From assembly GCA_947631005.1 (NCBI GenBank), contig CANRJR010000007.1, forward strand, positions 1-64,000: a stretch of 64,000 bases of DNA, written 5' to 3'. A program made the position numbers and the translations under genes. Source of the DNA: an uncultured Clostridia bacterium. Its GTDB lineage: Bacteria > Bacillota > Clostridia > Christensenellales > Borkfalkiaceae. A model generated the notes under the pieces. It saw nothing but the letters and a program-made list of their open reading frames with translations, was not told the DNA's origin and ran no database searches. Below, piece by piece: positions 1 to 7,991 of this stretch (position 1 is its first letter; the number at the start of each line of letters is the position of its first letter).

Positions 1-32
1 TTCCTCGAAAAAACCACAAAATGTAGGGCTTT

Positions 33-107
33 TGGCTGGGGTAGCTGGATTCGAACCAACGAATGACGGAGTCAGAGTCCGTTGCCTTACCGCTTGGCGA
101 CACCCCA
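33..107 (-). tRNA. tRNA-Gln (anticodon CTG)
   Basis: Read on the minus strand, a 75-nt cloverleaf folds: acceptor TGGGGTG pairs with TACCCCA, the anticodon stem ACGGA/TCCGT holds loop CTCTGAC, and the T-loop GTTCGAATC is canonical. The anticodon CTG reads the glutamine codon CAG. The 3' CCA is encoded in the DNA. A minus-strand promoter lies just upstream. Confidence 0.95.
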
Positions 108-117
108 ATCTGTAACT

Positions 118-146
118 ATGATAGCATTCCCGCAAAAAATTATCAA
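118..146 (-). promoter_or_regulatory. Sigma-A promoter of the tRNA-Gln gene
   Basis: On the minus strand, TTGATA (141-146) and TATCAT (118-123) are separated by 17 nt, and the -10 box ends about 10 nt before the tRNA 5' end. This matches the sigma-A consensus well and fits a tRNA promoter. Confidence 0.75.
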
Positions 147-236
147 GCGTTTTTGCGCGGTTTTCCGAAAAAATTTTTCGGGGCGGAAATTTGCGGGCAC
201 GGTGGGGACTTGGCGAGAGGGAGGCGGAGATATTTT

Positions 237-251
237 GTAACAAAATGTTAC
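237..251. promoter_or_regulatory. Small inverted repeat in the 108-419 intergenic stretch
   Basis: GTAACA-AAA-TGTTAC is a perfect 6-bp-arm palindrome 169 nt before the downstream start codon. It could be an operator for the amidase gene. Apart from this and the tRNA promoter, nothing convincing is seen in the stretch 108-419. Confidence 0.25.
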
Positions 252-419
252 GATCCCGTTTGAAACCGTGCATTTTCGGTTAGATATGAAATGTGGGGCG
301 TGCCGCGCGGTACGGGGCGGGTTTTTCCGTTTCGATCGCGGACATGGTATGCGGCGCGTGCAAAAACCCGCAAAAAAACAGACATGGGGCGCGGACACGG
401 TATCGCGCGGGGAGGAATT

Positions 420-1403
420 ATGTGTACGGCTGCATCGCTTACTTTTCATTCGCATTGGTTCGGGCGCAATCTCGATTTGGAGGGGTCGTTCGGGGAGGGC
501 GTTACGGTCTGCCCGCGCGGCAGGGAACTTCGGTTGCGCATGGCGGGGACGATCCGTCCGCATGCGATGATCGGCATGGCTCTTATCCAAGACGGCGTAC
601 CGCTCTGGTTTGACGCGGTGAACGAGTGCGGATTGGGAATGGCGGGGCTGAATTTCCCGCAGAACGCGGTCTATCTTCCCCCGCGCGAGGGGATGCAAAA
701 CGTCGCGCCGTTTGAAATGATCTCGTTCGTGCTCGGAAAATGCGCGACGCTTGCGGAGGCGCGCGAGCTGCTGAAAACGGTGAACGCGGTCGATCTCTCG
801 TTCAGCGACGCGCTCCCCTCGACGCCGCTCCATTGGATGGTCGCCGACCGAAGCGGGTCGCTCGTCGTCGAGCCGACGGCGGAGGGACTGAAAGTGTACG
901 AAAATCCGACTTCGGTGCTCACCAACAATCCGCCCTTTCCCGCCCAGCTCACGCGGCTTGCCGATTACGCGGCATGTTCGGCGGGCGTGCCCGAGAACAA
1001 ATTTGCGCGGTACGCGCTGCCGCAGTACAGCCGCGGCATGGGCGCGATGGGTCTGCCCGGGGACTGGTCGTCGGCGTCCCGCTTTGCGCGCGCGGCGTTC
1101 GTGGCGGAAAACTGCGTGGCGGGCGAGGGGGACGGCGGCGAGGCGAGCGCGTTCTTCCATCTCTTGCAGTCGGTGGCGATGCCGCGCGGCTGCGTGCGTT
1201 TGAATGAGAACGTTTTTGAGGAGACGGTGTATTCTTGCTGTTGCAATACGGACAGCGGCGACTACTATTATACGACATATTCCGACCCGTCCGTGCACGT
1301 CGTATCGCTCAAAGACGCCGATCTTGACGGGGAAGAGCTGTATTTCTCGCCGTTGTCGCAAAAATTTTATGCGCAAAAATGTAAACTTGCCGTGAAGCAT
1401 TGA
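420..1403 (+). CDS. Choloylglycine hydrolase family amidase (bile salt hydrolase / penicillin V acylase type)
   Basis: A 327-residue Ntn-hydrolase that cleaves linear amides such as conjugated bile salts or penicillin V. The ATG at 420 was chosen because GGAGG lies 6 nt upstream and it places the nucleophile at Cys2, which becomes the N-terminus after Met removal. An upstream in-frame start would bury that Cys. The other expected active-site residues line up: Arg16 and Asp19 (GRNLDLE), Asn78 (GLNFP), Asn169/170 (TNNP) and Arg221 in GLPGDWSSASRF. There is no signal peptide, so it should be cytoplasmic. Length is typical for the family. Bile salt versus penicillin V preference cannot be told from sequence reading. 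The gene stands alone, and the comEC promoter overlaps its stop codon. Confidence 0.9.
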   Translation: MCTAASLTFHSHWFGRNLDLEGSFGEGVTVCPRGRELRLRMAGTIRPHAMIGMALIQDGVPLWFDAVNECGLGMAGLNFPQNAVYLPPREGMQNVAPFEMISFVLGKCATLAEARELLKTVNAVDLSFSDALPSTPLHWMVADRSGSLVVEPTAEGLKVYENPTSVLTNNPPFPAQLTRLADYAACSAGVPENKFARYALPQYSRGMGAMGLPGDWSSASRFARAAFVAENCVAGEGDGGEASAFFHLLQSVAMPRGCVRLNENVFEETVYSCCCNTDSGDYYYTTYSDPSVHVVSLKDADLDGEELYFSPLSQKFYAQKCKLAVKH

Positions 1404-1428
1404 CATTTTTCTCCGCAAATGGTATATT
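1400..1428 (+). promoter_or_regulatory. Promoter of comEC-holA
   Basis: TTGACA (1400-1405), a 17-nt spacer and TATATT (1423-1428). It overlaps the stop codon of the preceding amidase gene and precedes the comEC start at 1483. Confidence 0.75.
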
Positions 1429-1482
1429 GTAGGTATATTGCCGTTGCGGATCATTGCGTTGCGGTTTCCAAAAGAGGTCGAC

Positions 1483-3429
1483 ATGGAAGAGAGGGAGAAG
1501 AAAACTGACGCGGGACGCATCAATCTCCGTCCCTTTCTTTTCTGCGCTTTGGGGCTCTTCTTCGGGATCACGCTCTATTTTCAGATAGCGTTCGAAAGGT
1601 TTGTGCTTTCGGACTTTCTTTTTTATGCGATCTTCGCCGTTCTTGCACTCGTGCCCTTTTCCCGTCGGCGGGTGGTGTTCGTGATAGCTGTGCTCGTCTT
1701 GGGCGCGGGGATCGGCGCGGCGGTCGGGTACGGCTTCCGCGCGCGGTACTTCGGCGGGACGGAGGGGGAGACCGTCGTGATGGGGACGGTGCGCTCCTGC
1801 GTAGGAAAGGACGGATACAGCGAGGCGATCCTCGGGGATCTCTCGATCGGCGGCGAGCGCACGGGCGGGAAGATGCTGGTGCGCTTTTCCTCGGAGGACG
1901 CGCACGTCGGGGACGTTGTGGTGTTCGAGGGGAAGGTGGAACATGCCGACGAAGAGGGCTCGTACGGCGACTATCTCTTTTCGGAAAACATCCGCTATGT
2001 GTCGGCGGGCGCGTATGTCCGCACGGGCAGGAGCAAAAATTTTTTGTTGCGTCTCGACGACCGTCTGTATTGTACCCTGCGAGCGGGCATGGGGACGGAA
2101 CAGGCGGAGGTGGCATACGCGCTCCTCACGGGCAATTCGCAGATCATGGACGGGGGGCTGTTGGATTCGGTGCGCCGCGGCGGGATCGCCCATATCTTCG
2201 CGGTTTCGGGACTGCACATCGGGATCTTGTACGGGGCGGTCTATCTCCTTTGCCGTCCGTTCGGGCGGTGGGCGTGCGCGCCGTCGTCCGCGGCGGCGTT
2301 CCTCTACGCCGCCTTTTGCGCGTTTACGCCCTCCTCGGTGCGCGCGGCGGTGATGTGTACGTCGCTCGGCGTATGCCGCGCGGTGGGAGTAAAGTACGAT
2401 TTTCTCGAATCGGTTTCGCTTGCCGCCATCCTCATTCTGCTCTTTTCTCCCGCGGCGGCGCGCTCGGTGGGATTTTTGCTCTCGTTCGGCGCGTGCATCG
2501 GGCTCGCGCTGTACGGCGGGACGCTCCGCCGCGCCTTCCGGAAACTGCCCGCCTTTTTGCGGGACTATCTCGCGGCGGCGGTCTCGGTGCAGACGCTCAC
2601 GCTTCCCGTGGCGTTCTCCTCGTTCGGCTATCTCGCGGTGTGGGGGCTCGCGCTCAATTTGTTTCTCCTGCCCGCCCTGCCCGTCCTCTTTCTGACGACG
2701 CTCGTCTGTTCGCTCGCGGCGGCGTCGTTTTCCGCGCCCGCCTTGCTCATCGTCCCCGACGGGTTGATGTCCCTCTTTCTGATGTTGATGTCGTCGGCGG
2801 AATTTTCGCTCGTACTCTCGGGATTCACGCTCGGCGCGGGCGGGGCGGTGTGGATCGCGGGGGTTTCGCTGCTGTGCGGACGGGTGCGCATCGGCGCGGC
2901 GGCGCGGGCGGGCTGGGCGGCGGCGTTCGCGCTCCTGTTCGGGTGCTGCCTCGTCCTCGAAAACATCCCCTTTCGCGGGCGCGGGTATGTGTATTCGCGG
3001 GGGGATGGGGACGTCGCCTTTTTCGAAGCGGAAAATACGGCGGTGCTCGTGATCGACGCCGACGCCACGCTCGCCCTGTGCAACGAGACGCTTCTCCGCC
3101 GCTATGCGGGGACGCTCGACGCGGTGGTCGTGGTCGGGTCGGACGAGCTCAAAGCGATCAACGTGGCGGCAGCTCTCGATACAAAGTGCATCTGCGCGCG
3201 GCGGGAGATCCCGACGGGCTTGCAGAGGGCGCGTTTGCAGTTCGGCGACAGCGCGTCGTTCGGCGCGTTCACGTTTTATTTTGTGGGCGACGACCGTCTG
3301 TACGTTTCGGCGTACGGCGTGAGCGTCGAGCTCGGGTTCGAAAATTCCGCGCTCGGCGGAGATTTCTTCGTTCCCGCGGGGAGCGGGGGCTTGATATTTT
3401 CTTTCGGAGATGGTATAATCAAGGCGTGA
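1483..3429 (+). CDS. comEC: ComEC/Rec2-family competence membrane channel, degenerate C-terminal domain
   Basis: A 648-residue multispanning membrane protein. ComEC forms the channel that carries single-stranded DNA across the membrane during transformation. Start ATG 1483 follows AAGAGGTCG. An N-terminal hydrophobic pair and a DUF4131-like soluble segment come first. The Competence domain follows, with the hallmark SGLHIG after GGIAHIFAV and many helices up to about residue 490. The last ~150 residues sit where the metallo-beta-lactamase-like nuclease domain normally lies, but no HxHxDH metal motif is visible, so any nuclease activity is doubtful. The stop overlaps the holA start (GTGA). No other late-competence genes are in the window. 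Confidence 0.88.
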   Translation: MEEREKKTDAGRINLRPFLFCALGLFFGITLYFQIAFERFVLSDFLFYAIFAVLALVPFSRRRVVFVIAVLVLGAGIGAAVGYGFRARYFGGTEGETVVMGTVRSCVGKDGYSEAILGDLSIGGERTGGKMLVRFSSEDAHVGDVVVFEGKVEHADEEGSYGDYLFSENIRYVSAGAYVRTGRSKNFLLRLDDRLYCTLRAGMGTEQAEVAYALLTGNSQIMDGGLLDSVRRGGIAHIFAVSGLHIGILYGAVYLLCRPFGRWACAPSSAAAFLYAAFCAFTPSSVRAAVMCTSLGVCRAVGVKYDFLESVSLAAILILLFSPAAARSVGFLLSFGACIGLALYGGTLRRAFRKLPAFLRDYLAAAVSVQTLTLPVAFSSFGYLAVWGLALNLFLLPALPVLFLTTLVCSLAAASFSAPALLIVPDGLMSLFLMLMSSAEFSLVLSGFTLGAGGAVWIAGVSLLCGRVRIGAAARAGWAAAFALLFGCCLVLENIPFRGRGYVYSRGDGDVAFFEAENTAVLVIDADATLALCNETLLRRYAGTLDAVVVVGSDELKAINVAAALDTKCICARREIPTGLQRARLQFGDSASFGAFTFYFVGDDRLYVSAYGVSVELGFENSALGGDFFVPAGSGGLIFSFGDGIIKA

Positions 3430-4394
3430 AATTCGTACAGTTTTCCAAAAGTTTACAGGAGGGGCTGTCTCCCGTCTACCTCGTCGAGGGGGCGGAGGCG
3501 TACTTCCGCGACAGCGCGGTGGCGCAGATCCGCGCGGCGGCGGGGATCTCCATGCCCGCGCTCAACGAGACCCGCGTCGAGGGGGAGAGCCTGAAAGGAC
3601 AGCTCGCTCCGTGGATCGCCCGACTTCATACCGCGCCCTTTGCGGACGCGCGGCGGCTCGTGCGGGTGTACGAGTTCTATCCCACCGAGCGCGAATGGGA
3701 GATCTTGCAGGGATATGTTGCCAAGCCCTGTCCCACGACCGTGCTCGTGTTCGTCAACACGGGCGCGAAGAAGAGCGAGATGCGGCGAAAAGCGGGGGTC
3801 GTGTTCGTCGACTGCGCCAAGGAGAGCGAGGAGACGCTCTCCCGCTGGATCTATTCGGTCGCCAAGCGGTCGAATCTCACGATGGACGGCGACGCGGCAA
3901 GCATGCTGGCGCGCTATTGCAACTGCGACGCGGCGCGCATGAAAAAGGAGACCGAGAAGCTCGCGCTCCTGTACGGCGCGGGGGGACGGATCGACCGCGC
4001 GGCGGTGGAGGAGAACGTCGCCAAAGACGTCGACTATAAAATTTACGAGCTCACGCAGGCGTCCACGCGCAACCGCGGGGAGTTTCTTGAAATTTTATAC
4101 GACCTCATGGACAAGGGGTTCGACGAGAGTGCCGCGCTCTCCGCGCTCGTCTCCTATTTCCGCACGCTCACCGAGGTCTCTTCCATGCGCGGGAGCGACG
4201 CGGCGGTGGGGGAGGCTCTCGGGCTCAATCCGTACGCCGTGAAGAAGAACAGGGAGACGGCGGCGCGGCTGGGCGCGGAGCGCACGGCTTCGCTCTATAC
4301 GCAGCTCTACGCGCTCGGCGCGGACATGCGCGGGGGAAAATACTCCAAATCGGGCGCGCTTTCCGCCGCGATCGCGAAAATATTTTTCGGATAA
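3426..4394 (+). CDS. holA: DNA polymerase III delta subunit
   Basis: A 322-residue clamp-loader subunit that opens the beta clamp for loading onto primed DNA. The N-terminal segment SPVYLVEGAEAYFRD matches the family start pattern. An AAA+-like fold with no intact Walker A is followed by the helical collar domain, with conserved KKETEKL and KDVDYKIYELTQA segments. Start GTG 3426 overlaps the comEC stop by four bases, showing translational coupling. Gene order comEC-holA is classical in Firmicutes. Length is normal. Confidence 0.93.
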   Translation: MKFVQFSKSLQEGLSPVYLVEGAEAYFRDSAVAQIRAAAGISMPALNETRVEGESLKGQLAPWIARLHTAPFADARRLVRVYEFYPTEREWEILQGYVAKPCPTTVLVFVNTGAKKSEMRRKAGVVFVDCAKESEETLSRWIYSVAKRSNLTMDGDAASMLARYCNCDAARMKKETEKLALLYGAGGRIDRAAVEENVAKDVDYKIYELTQASTRNRGEFLEILYDLMDKGFDESAALSALVSYFRTLTEVSSMRGSDAAVGEALGLNPYAVKKNRETAARLGAERTASLYTQLYALGADMRGGKYSKSGALSAAIAKIFFG

Positions 4395-4416
4395 TGCAAA
4401 ATCACGGGAAAAGGCT

Positions 4417-4445
4417 TTGCATTTTTCCGCCGAAACCGCTATAAT
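4417..4445 (+). promoter_or_regulatory. Promoter of the cdaA operon
   Basis: TTGCAT (4417-4422), a 17-nt spacer and TATAAT (4440-4445). The start codon at 4479 is preceded by AAAGGAGGG, so the leader is short and no room remains for a riboswitch. Confidence 0.8.
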
Positions 4446-4478
4446 AATGTTAATGCGCGTTACCGCAAAGGAGGGAAT

Positions 4479-5312
4479 ATGCGTACACCGTTACAGGTCT
4501 GGGAAGGCTTGAAGAACATCTTCCTCGATTTTCAATGGGTCATCGTACTCGAAGCTGTTTTTCTGTGCATCATCATCTACGTCGTGCTTCGCACGCTCTG
4601 GGACAACAACGCCAAAAGTTTGGTGTTCGTCTATGTGTTTTTGATCCTCCTCTCGGGGGCGATCACGCTGTTTTCCACCAAGCTCGACGCAACGGTGTTC
4701 TGCATCTTCTTCATGCTGCTTTCCCTCTTCTTCCTCTTCCTCTTCAACGTGGAGATCAAGCGGAACATCTGGAACGCGGGCAAGCGCAACCTCAAAACGG
4801 CGGCTTCCGTGCAGACGGCGAAGATCGCGGCGGTCACGGCGCGCGCCGACGAGTATGTGACGGGCATCGTCAAGGCGGTGCAGAGCCTGTCCAAGAACAA
4901 TACGGGCGCGCTCATCGTGCTCTCCAACGGCAACCTGCCCAAGGAGATCATCGAGAGCGGCGTTACGCTGAACGCCCGCATCTCCAACCAGCTCATCGAG
5001 GGGATCTTCGTCCCCAAAGCCCCCCTGCACGACGGCGCGATGATCATTCACGGCGACAAGATCCAGGCGGCGGGCTGCTTTCTGCCGCTGACGCAGAAAG
5101 ATTTCCCCAAAGACTACGGCACGCGCCACCGCGCGGGGATCGGCGTGACCGAGGTCGCCGACGTGTCCACCATCATCGTTTCGGAGGAGACGGGGATCGT
5201 ATCCGTCGTCAAGCGCGGCGAGATCACGCGGTATGTCGATTCCGAGAGTTTGAAACGCTTTTTGAAAGAGTACTATTGGAAAGAATTTAATGCGGAGGGT
5301 AAGAAATCGTGA
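4479..5312 (+). CDS. cdaA: Diadenylate cyclase CdaA
   Basis: A 277-residue membrane enzyme that makes cyclic di-AMP from two ATP, controlling potassium and osmolyte uptake and wall homeostasis. Three transmembrane helices lie at about residues 18-38, 48-66 and 72-91. A short linker follows, then the DAC domain with both signature motifs: DGA at 185-187 and GTRHRA at 214-219. Full-length for the family. In most Firmicutes cdaA is followed by cdaR and glmM. Here it is followed, with stop/start overlap, by only a 35-residue CdaR-like stub, and glmM is absent. Confidence 0.95.
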   Translation: MRTPLQVWEGLKNIFLDFQWVIVLEAVFLCIIIYVVLRTLWDNNAKSLVFVYVFLILLSGAITLFSTKLDATVFCIFFMLLSLFFLFLFNVEIKRNIWNAGKRNLKTAASVQTAKIAAVTARADEYVTGIVKAVQSLSKNNTGALIVLSNGNLPKEIIESGVTLNARISNQLIEGIFVPKAPLHDGAMIIHGDKIQAAGCFLPLTQKDFPKDYGTRHRAGIGVTEVADVSTIIVSEETGIVSVVKRGEITRYVDSESLKRFLKEYYWKEFNAEGKKS

Positions 5313-5416
5313 AATTTACGGAATTTTTGAAGAAGGCATTCACCCAACACATTCCCATCAAAATTCTCGCCGTCCTTCTTGCCGTCGTCTGCGTCGTATT
5401 CATCAACGCGATATGA
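5309..5416 (+). CDS. 35-residue membrane peptide resembling the N-terminus of CdaR (YbbR)
   Basis: GTG 5309 overlaps the cdaA stop and the TGA at 5414-5416 overlaps the next ATG at 5413, so the ORF is fitted exactly between two coupled genes. The peptide has a short polar start, then a single hydrophobic helix (IPIKILAVLLAVVCVVFINA). This is how CdaR proteins begin: a cytoplasmic stub and a transmembrane helix ending in an aromatic-Val-Asn-like junction. All extracellular YbbR domains are missing. It may be a decayed cdaR or a functional single-helix partner of CdaA. The tight coupling on both sides favours translation. Recognition rests on position and helix pattern only. Confidence 0.6.
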   Translation: MKFTEFLKKAFTQHIPIKILAVLLAVVCVVFINAI

Positions 5417-6558
5417 AAAATTGCATTCGCATTCCGAAAATGTTGATCCCGCGCGAGGCAGACCCCAAGTGGTCGGTCGCCGCAGGCGACGGGTTCACCC
5501 CCGCGCAGTGGGAACGTGTGGAGCGTTATGTGGGAGATTCTCCCTCGACGCTCCGCTTTCTTGTGCCCGAATTTCGCTTCGGCGACGACGGTCGCATCGG
5601 CGAGGTCCGCGAAAACATGTACGCCGCCCTCGAAGCGGAATGGTTCGACAAGCTCGCCCGCGGGTTCGTGCTCGTCGAACGGAACACGGGGAAAGGGGTG
5701 CGGTACGGCATCGTCGCCTGTCTCGACCTCGAACAGTACGCCTCCGCGCGCGGGGAGAGCGCGCCCGTGCGTCCCGCCGAAGAGACCGACCCTGCCTGTA
5801 TGCGGGGATATCTCGCGGCGCGGCGGGAATGCCCGCTCGAATTTCCCTTTACGACCGTGCTCTATAAAGATAAAAAATGCAAGGTCGTGCGCACGCTGTT
5901 GAAGTGCGAGCTCGAACTTCTGTACGACCAAGAGCTCATGGACGGGGGGAGCGTGAAAGGATATTTCATCCCCGCGGACATGGCGGCGGAGGTCGCCGCG
6001 GATCTGCATACGCGCGGCGAGCCCTGCTTCCTCGTCGCCGACGGCAACGACGCCGTGGCGGCGGCAAAGGCGTATTGGGAGGAGATCAAGGGGGAACTTT
6101 CTCCCCTCGAACGGGAGAACCATCCCGCCCGCTTTACGCTCGCCGAGTTCATGAACGTGTACGAGGAGGGCGTGGAGCTCTGCCCCGTCTGCCGCGTCGT
6201 GGAGGACACGGACGCGGCGGCACTCTGCGCGACGCTGCGCGGACAGTTCAAATGCAAGATCGAACAAAACGTCGTCCGCATCCAATTCGCCGACCTCTTG
6301 CGCGGGCTGACCGAGCTCGACGGCTGTCTTTCGGACTTCGTGAAAAAGGCGGGCGGGCGCGTCGTCCGCACGGACGGCGAGGCGGCTCTTCATTCCGCGG
6401 ACGGCGACAGCGTGGCGATCGTGTATTCCGCGCCCGACAAGTCGGACGTGTTCGACGCGGTGAAAAACGGACGTCTCTTTCCGAAAGGAACGTTTACCGT
6501 CGGCAGGGGCGCGGCGCGCCGCTTTGTGACGGAGGGCAGAGAGATAAGCTATGATTAA
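5413..6558 (+). CDS. DUF1015 family protein
   Basis: A 381-residue cytosolic protein of unknown biochemical function. Family features are clear: an N-terminal LIPREADPKWSVAAGDGFT segment, ERNTGKGVRYGIVACLDLE, the ELLYDQELMDGGSVKGYF segment, and HPARFTLAEFMNVYEEGVE. In the family a GDGNHSLATAK-like motif is usual. Here it reads ADGNDAVAAAK, so the histidine is replaced by Asp. The start at 5413 is set by ATGA overlap with the preceding mini-ORF. It overlaps the aspartate kinase start by 8 nt, so four genes from cdaA onward form one coupled operon. Confidence 0.8.
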   Translation: MKNCIRIPKMLIPREADPKWSVAAGDGFTPAQWERVERYVGDSPSTLRFLVPEFRFGDDGRIGEVRENMYAALEAEWFDKLARGFVLVERNTGKGVRYGIVACLDLEQYASARGESAPVRPAEETDPACMRGYLAARRECPLEFPFTTVLYKDKKCKVVRTLLKCELELLYDQELMDGGSVKGYFIPADMAAEVAADLHTRGEPCFLVADGNDAVAAAKAYWEEIKGELSPLERENHPARFTLAEFMNVYEEGVELCPVCRVVEDTDAAALCATLRGQFKCKIEQNVVRIQFADLLRGLTELDGCLSDFVKKAGGRVVRTDGEAALHSADGDSVAIVYSAPDKSDVFDAVKNGRLFPKGTFTVGRGAARRFVTEGREISYD

Positions 6559-7882
6559 AGTTTGTAAATTCGGCGGGACGTCGATGGCGGACGGGGCTAC
6601 CATGTCCCGCGTCCGCGCCATTATCGAAGCCGATCCCGCGCGGCGGTACATCGTCGTCTCCGCCCCCGGGAAGCGGTACAGCGGCGACGAAAAGATCACC
6701 GATCTTCTGTACGCGGCGTATGAGGAAGTGGCTGCAACGGGCAAAACGGGCGCGGCGTACGAGCGGGTCGCGAACAGGTTCTGCGGCGTCGTGCGCGAGC
6801 TCGGGCTGGACTTCGATATCGCCGCCCTGCTCGCGGAGACGGCGCAGGCGATGGAGACCGAGAGGACGGCAGACTTTTGCGCGTCGCGCGGGGAATACCT
6901 TGCGGGGCGCGTCATGGCGGCGTTTCTCGGCGTCCCGTTCATCGACGCGCGCGATACGGTGAAGTTCGACCGCGAGGGCAGGCTCGACCGCGAACGCACC
7001 TACGCGCTCACGGCGGCGGCACTCAAAAACAAGCGCAGGGCGGTAGTCGCGGGTTTTTACGGGGAGGACGCCTTCGGCAACGTCAAGACCTTTTCGCGCG
7101 GGGGGAGCGACGTTTCGGGCGCGATCGTCGCGCGGGCGGCGGGCGCAGACCTCTATGAAAATTGGACGGACGTGAGCGGCTTTCTCGCCTGCGATCCGCA
7201 CATCGTCCCCTCGCCCGCGGGCATCCGCGAGCTCTCGTATAAGGAACTGCGCGAGCTCTCGTATATGGGCGTGGAAGTGCTGCACAGCGAGTCGGTCTTT
7301 CCCGTGCGCGAAGCGGATATTCCGATACGCATCAAAAACACATTCCGTCCCGAGGACGAGGGCACGATCATCATGCCCACCTCCAAATACACGTTCGGCG
7401 GGCGCACCGTAACGGGCATCGCGGGCAAGCGGAATTTCGTGATTATCTTCCTCGAAAAGTCGCTCATGAACGCCGAGATCGGCTTTACATACCGCGTGCT
7501 TTCGGTGTTTTTGAAGCACAACATCTCGTTCGAGCACATGCCGACGGGCATCGACACGATGTCGTTCGTCATCGACGGCGCGTTCTTCACGGGCGACGTG
7601 CTCGATCAAGTGATCGCCGAGATCGAGGAGGCGGTGCACCCCGACAGACTGCGCGTGCTCCGCGAGATCTCCCTCATCGCGGTCGTGGGGCACGGCATGA
7701 GCCGCAACGTCGGCACGTCGGCGCGCCTCTTCCGCGCCATCGCGCGGGCGGGCGTCAACGTCCGCATGATCGACCAAGGGTCGTCCGAGCTCAACATCAT
7801 CGTCGGTGTCGACAACGAAAATTACGAGCGCACGATGCGCGCCGTCTACGACGAGTTTTTCAAGGAAGAGACGGTTTTGTAA
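6551..7882 (+). CDS. Aspartate kinase
   Basis: A 443-residue enzyme that phosphorylates aspartate, the first step towards Lys, Thr, Met and diaminopimelate. The N-terminal KFGGTSMADG motif binds substrate and ATP. The kinase domain runs to about residue 280, with FSRGGSDVSGA and VLHSESVFPVREADIPI. Two ACT domains follow, the second with VGHGMSRNVGTSARLFRAIARAGVNVRMIDQ split by normal family residues. These imply end-product feedback. Start ATG 6551 overlaps the DUF1015 gene. thrC lies 25 kb downstream in its own unit. Confidence 0.93.
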   Translation: MIKVCKFGGTSMADGATMSRVRAIIEADPARRYIVVSAPGKRYSGDEKITDLLYAAYEEVAATGKTGAAYERVANRFCGVVRELGLDFDIAALLAETAQAMETERTADFCASRGEYLAGRVMAAFLGVPFIDARDTVKFDREGRLDRERTYALTAAALKNKRRAVVAGFYGEDAFGNVKTFSRGGSDVSGAIVARAAGADLYENWTDVSGFLACDPHIVPSPAGIRELSYKELRELSYMGVEVLHSESVFPVREADIPIRIKNTFRPEDEGTIIMPTSKYTFGGRTVTGIAGKRNFVIIFLEKSLMNAEIGFTYRVLSVFLKHNISFEHMPTGIDTMSFVIDGAFFTGDVLDQVIAEIEEAVHPDRLRVLREISLIAVVGHGMSRNVGTSARLFRAIARAGVNVRMIDQGSSELNIIVGVDNENYERTMRAVYDEFFKEETVL

Positions 7883-7920
7883 CAACTTTTCCCCGTCTTG
7901 CCGCTTTTCCGAAAAAATAC

Positions 7921-7949
7921 TTGACAAGCCCCGCAGCGCATGCTATAAT
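7921..7949 (+). promoter_or_regulatory. Consensus promoter of the Fe-S assembly operon
   Basis: TTGACA (7921-7926), 17-nt spacer, TATAAT (7944-7949). It is a perfect sigma-A promoter and its -10 box is overlapped by a palindromic operator. Confidence 0.88.
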
Positions 7950-7971
7950 TCCTATCGCAAAGATAGGAATT
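7947..7971. promoter_or_regulatory. Perfect palindromic operator, probably for the Rrf2 regulator
   Basis: AATTCCTATC (7947-7956), loop GCAAA, GATAGGAATT (7962-7971): 10-bp perfect arms starting inside the -10 hexamer and covering the transcription start. A repressor bound here would block RNA polymerase. The operon's third gene encodes an Rrf2-family regulator with three cysteines, so Fe-S-responsive autoregulation is the obvious inference. The RNA could also form a weak 5' hairpin. Confidence 0.65.
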
Positions 7972-7991
7972 TATTTTTTACGGAGAAAATC

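Noticed and set aside
87-1571. 494-codon open frame antisense to the amidase gene
   Set aside because: Arg/His-rich shadow frame of a GC-rich gene. The sense strand encodes a complete catalytic-motif protein.
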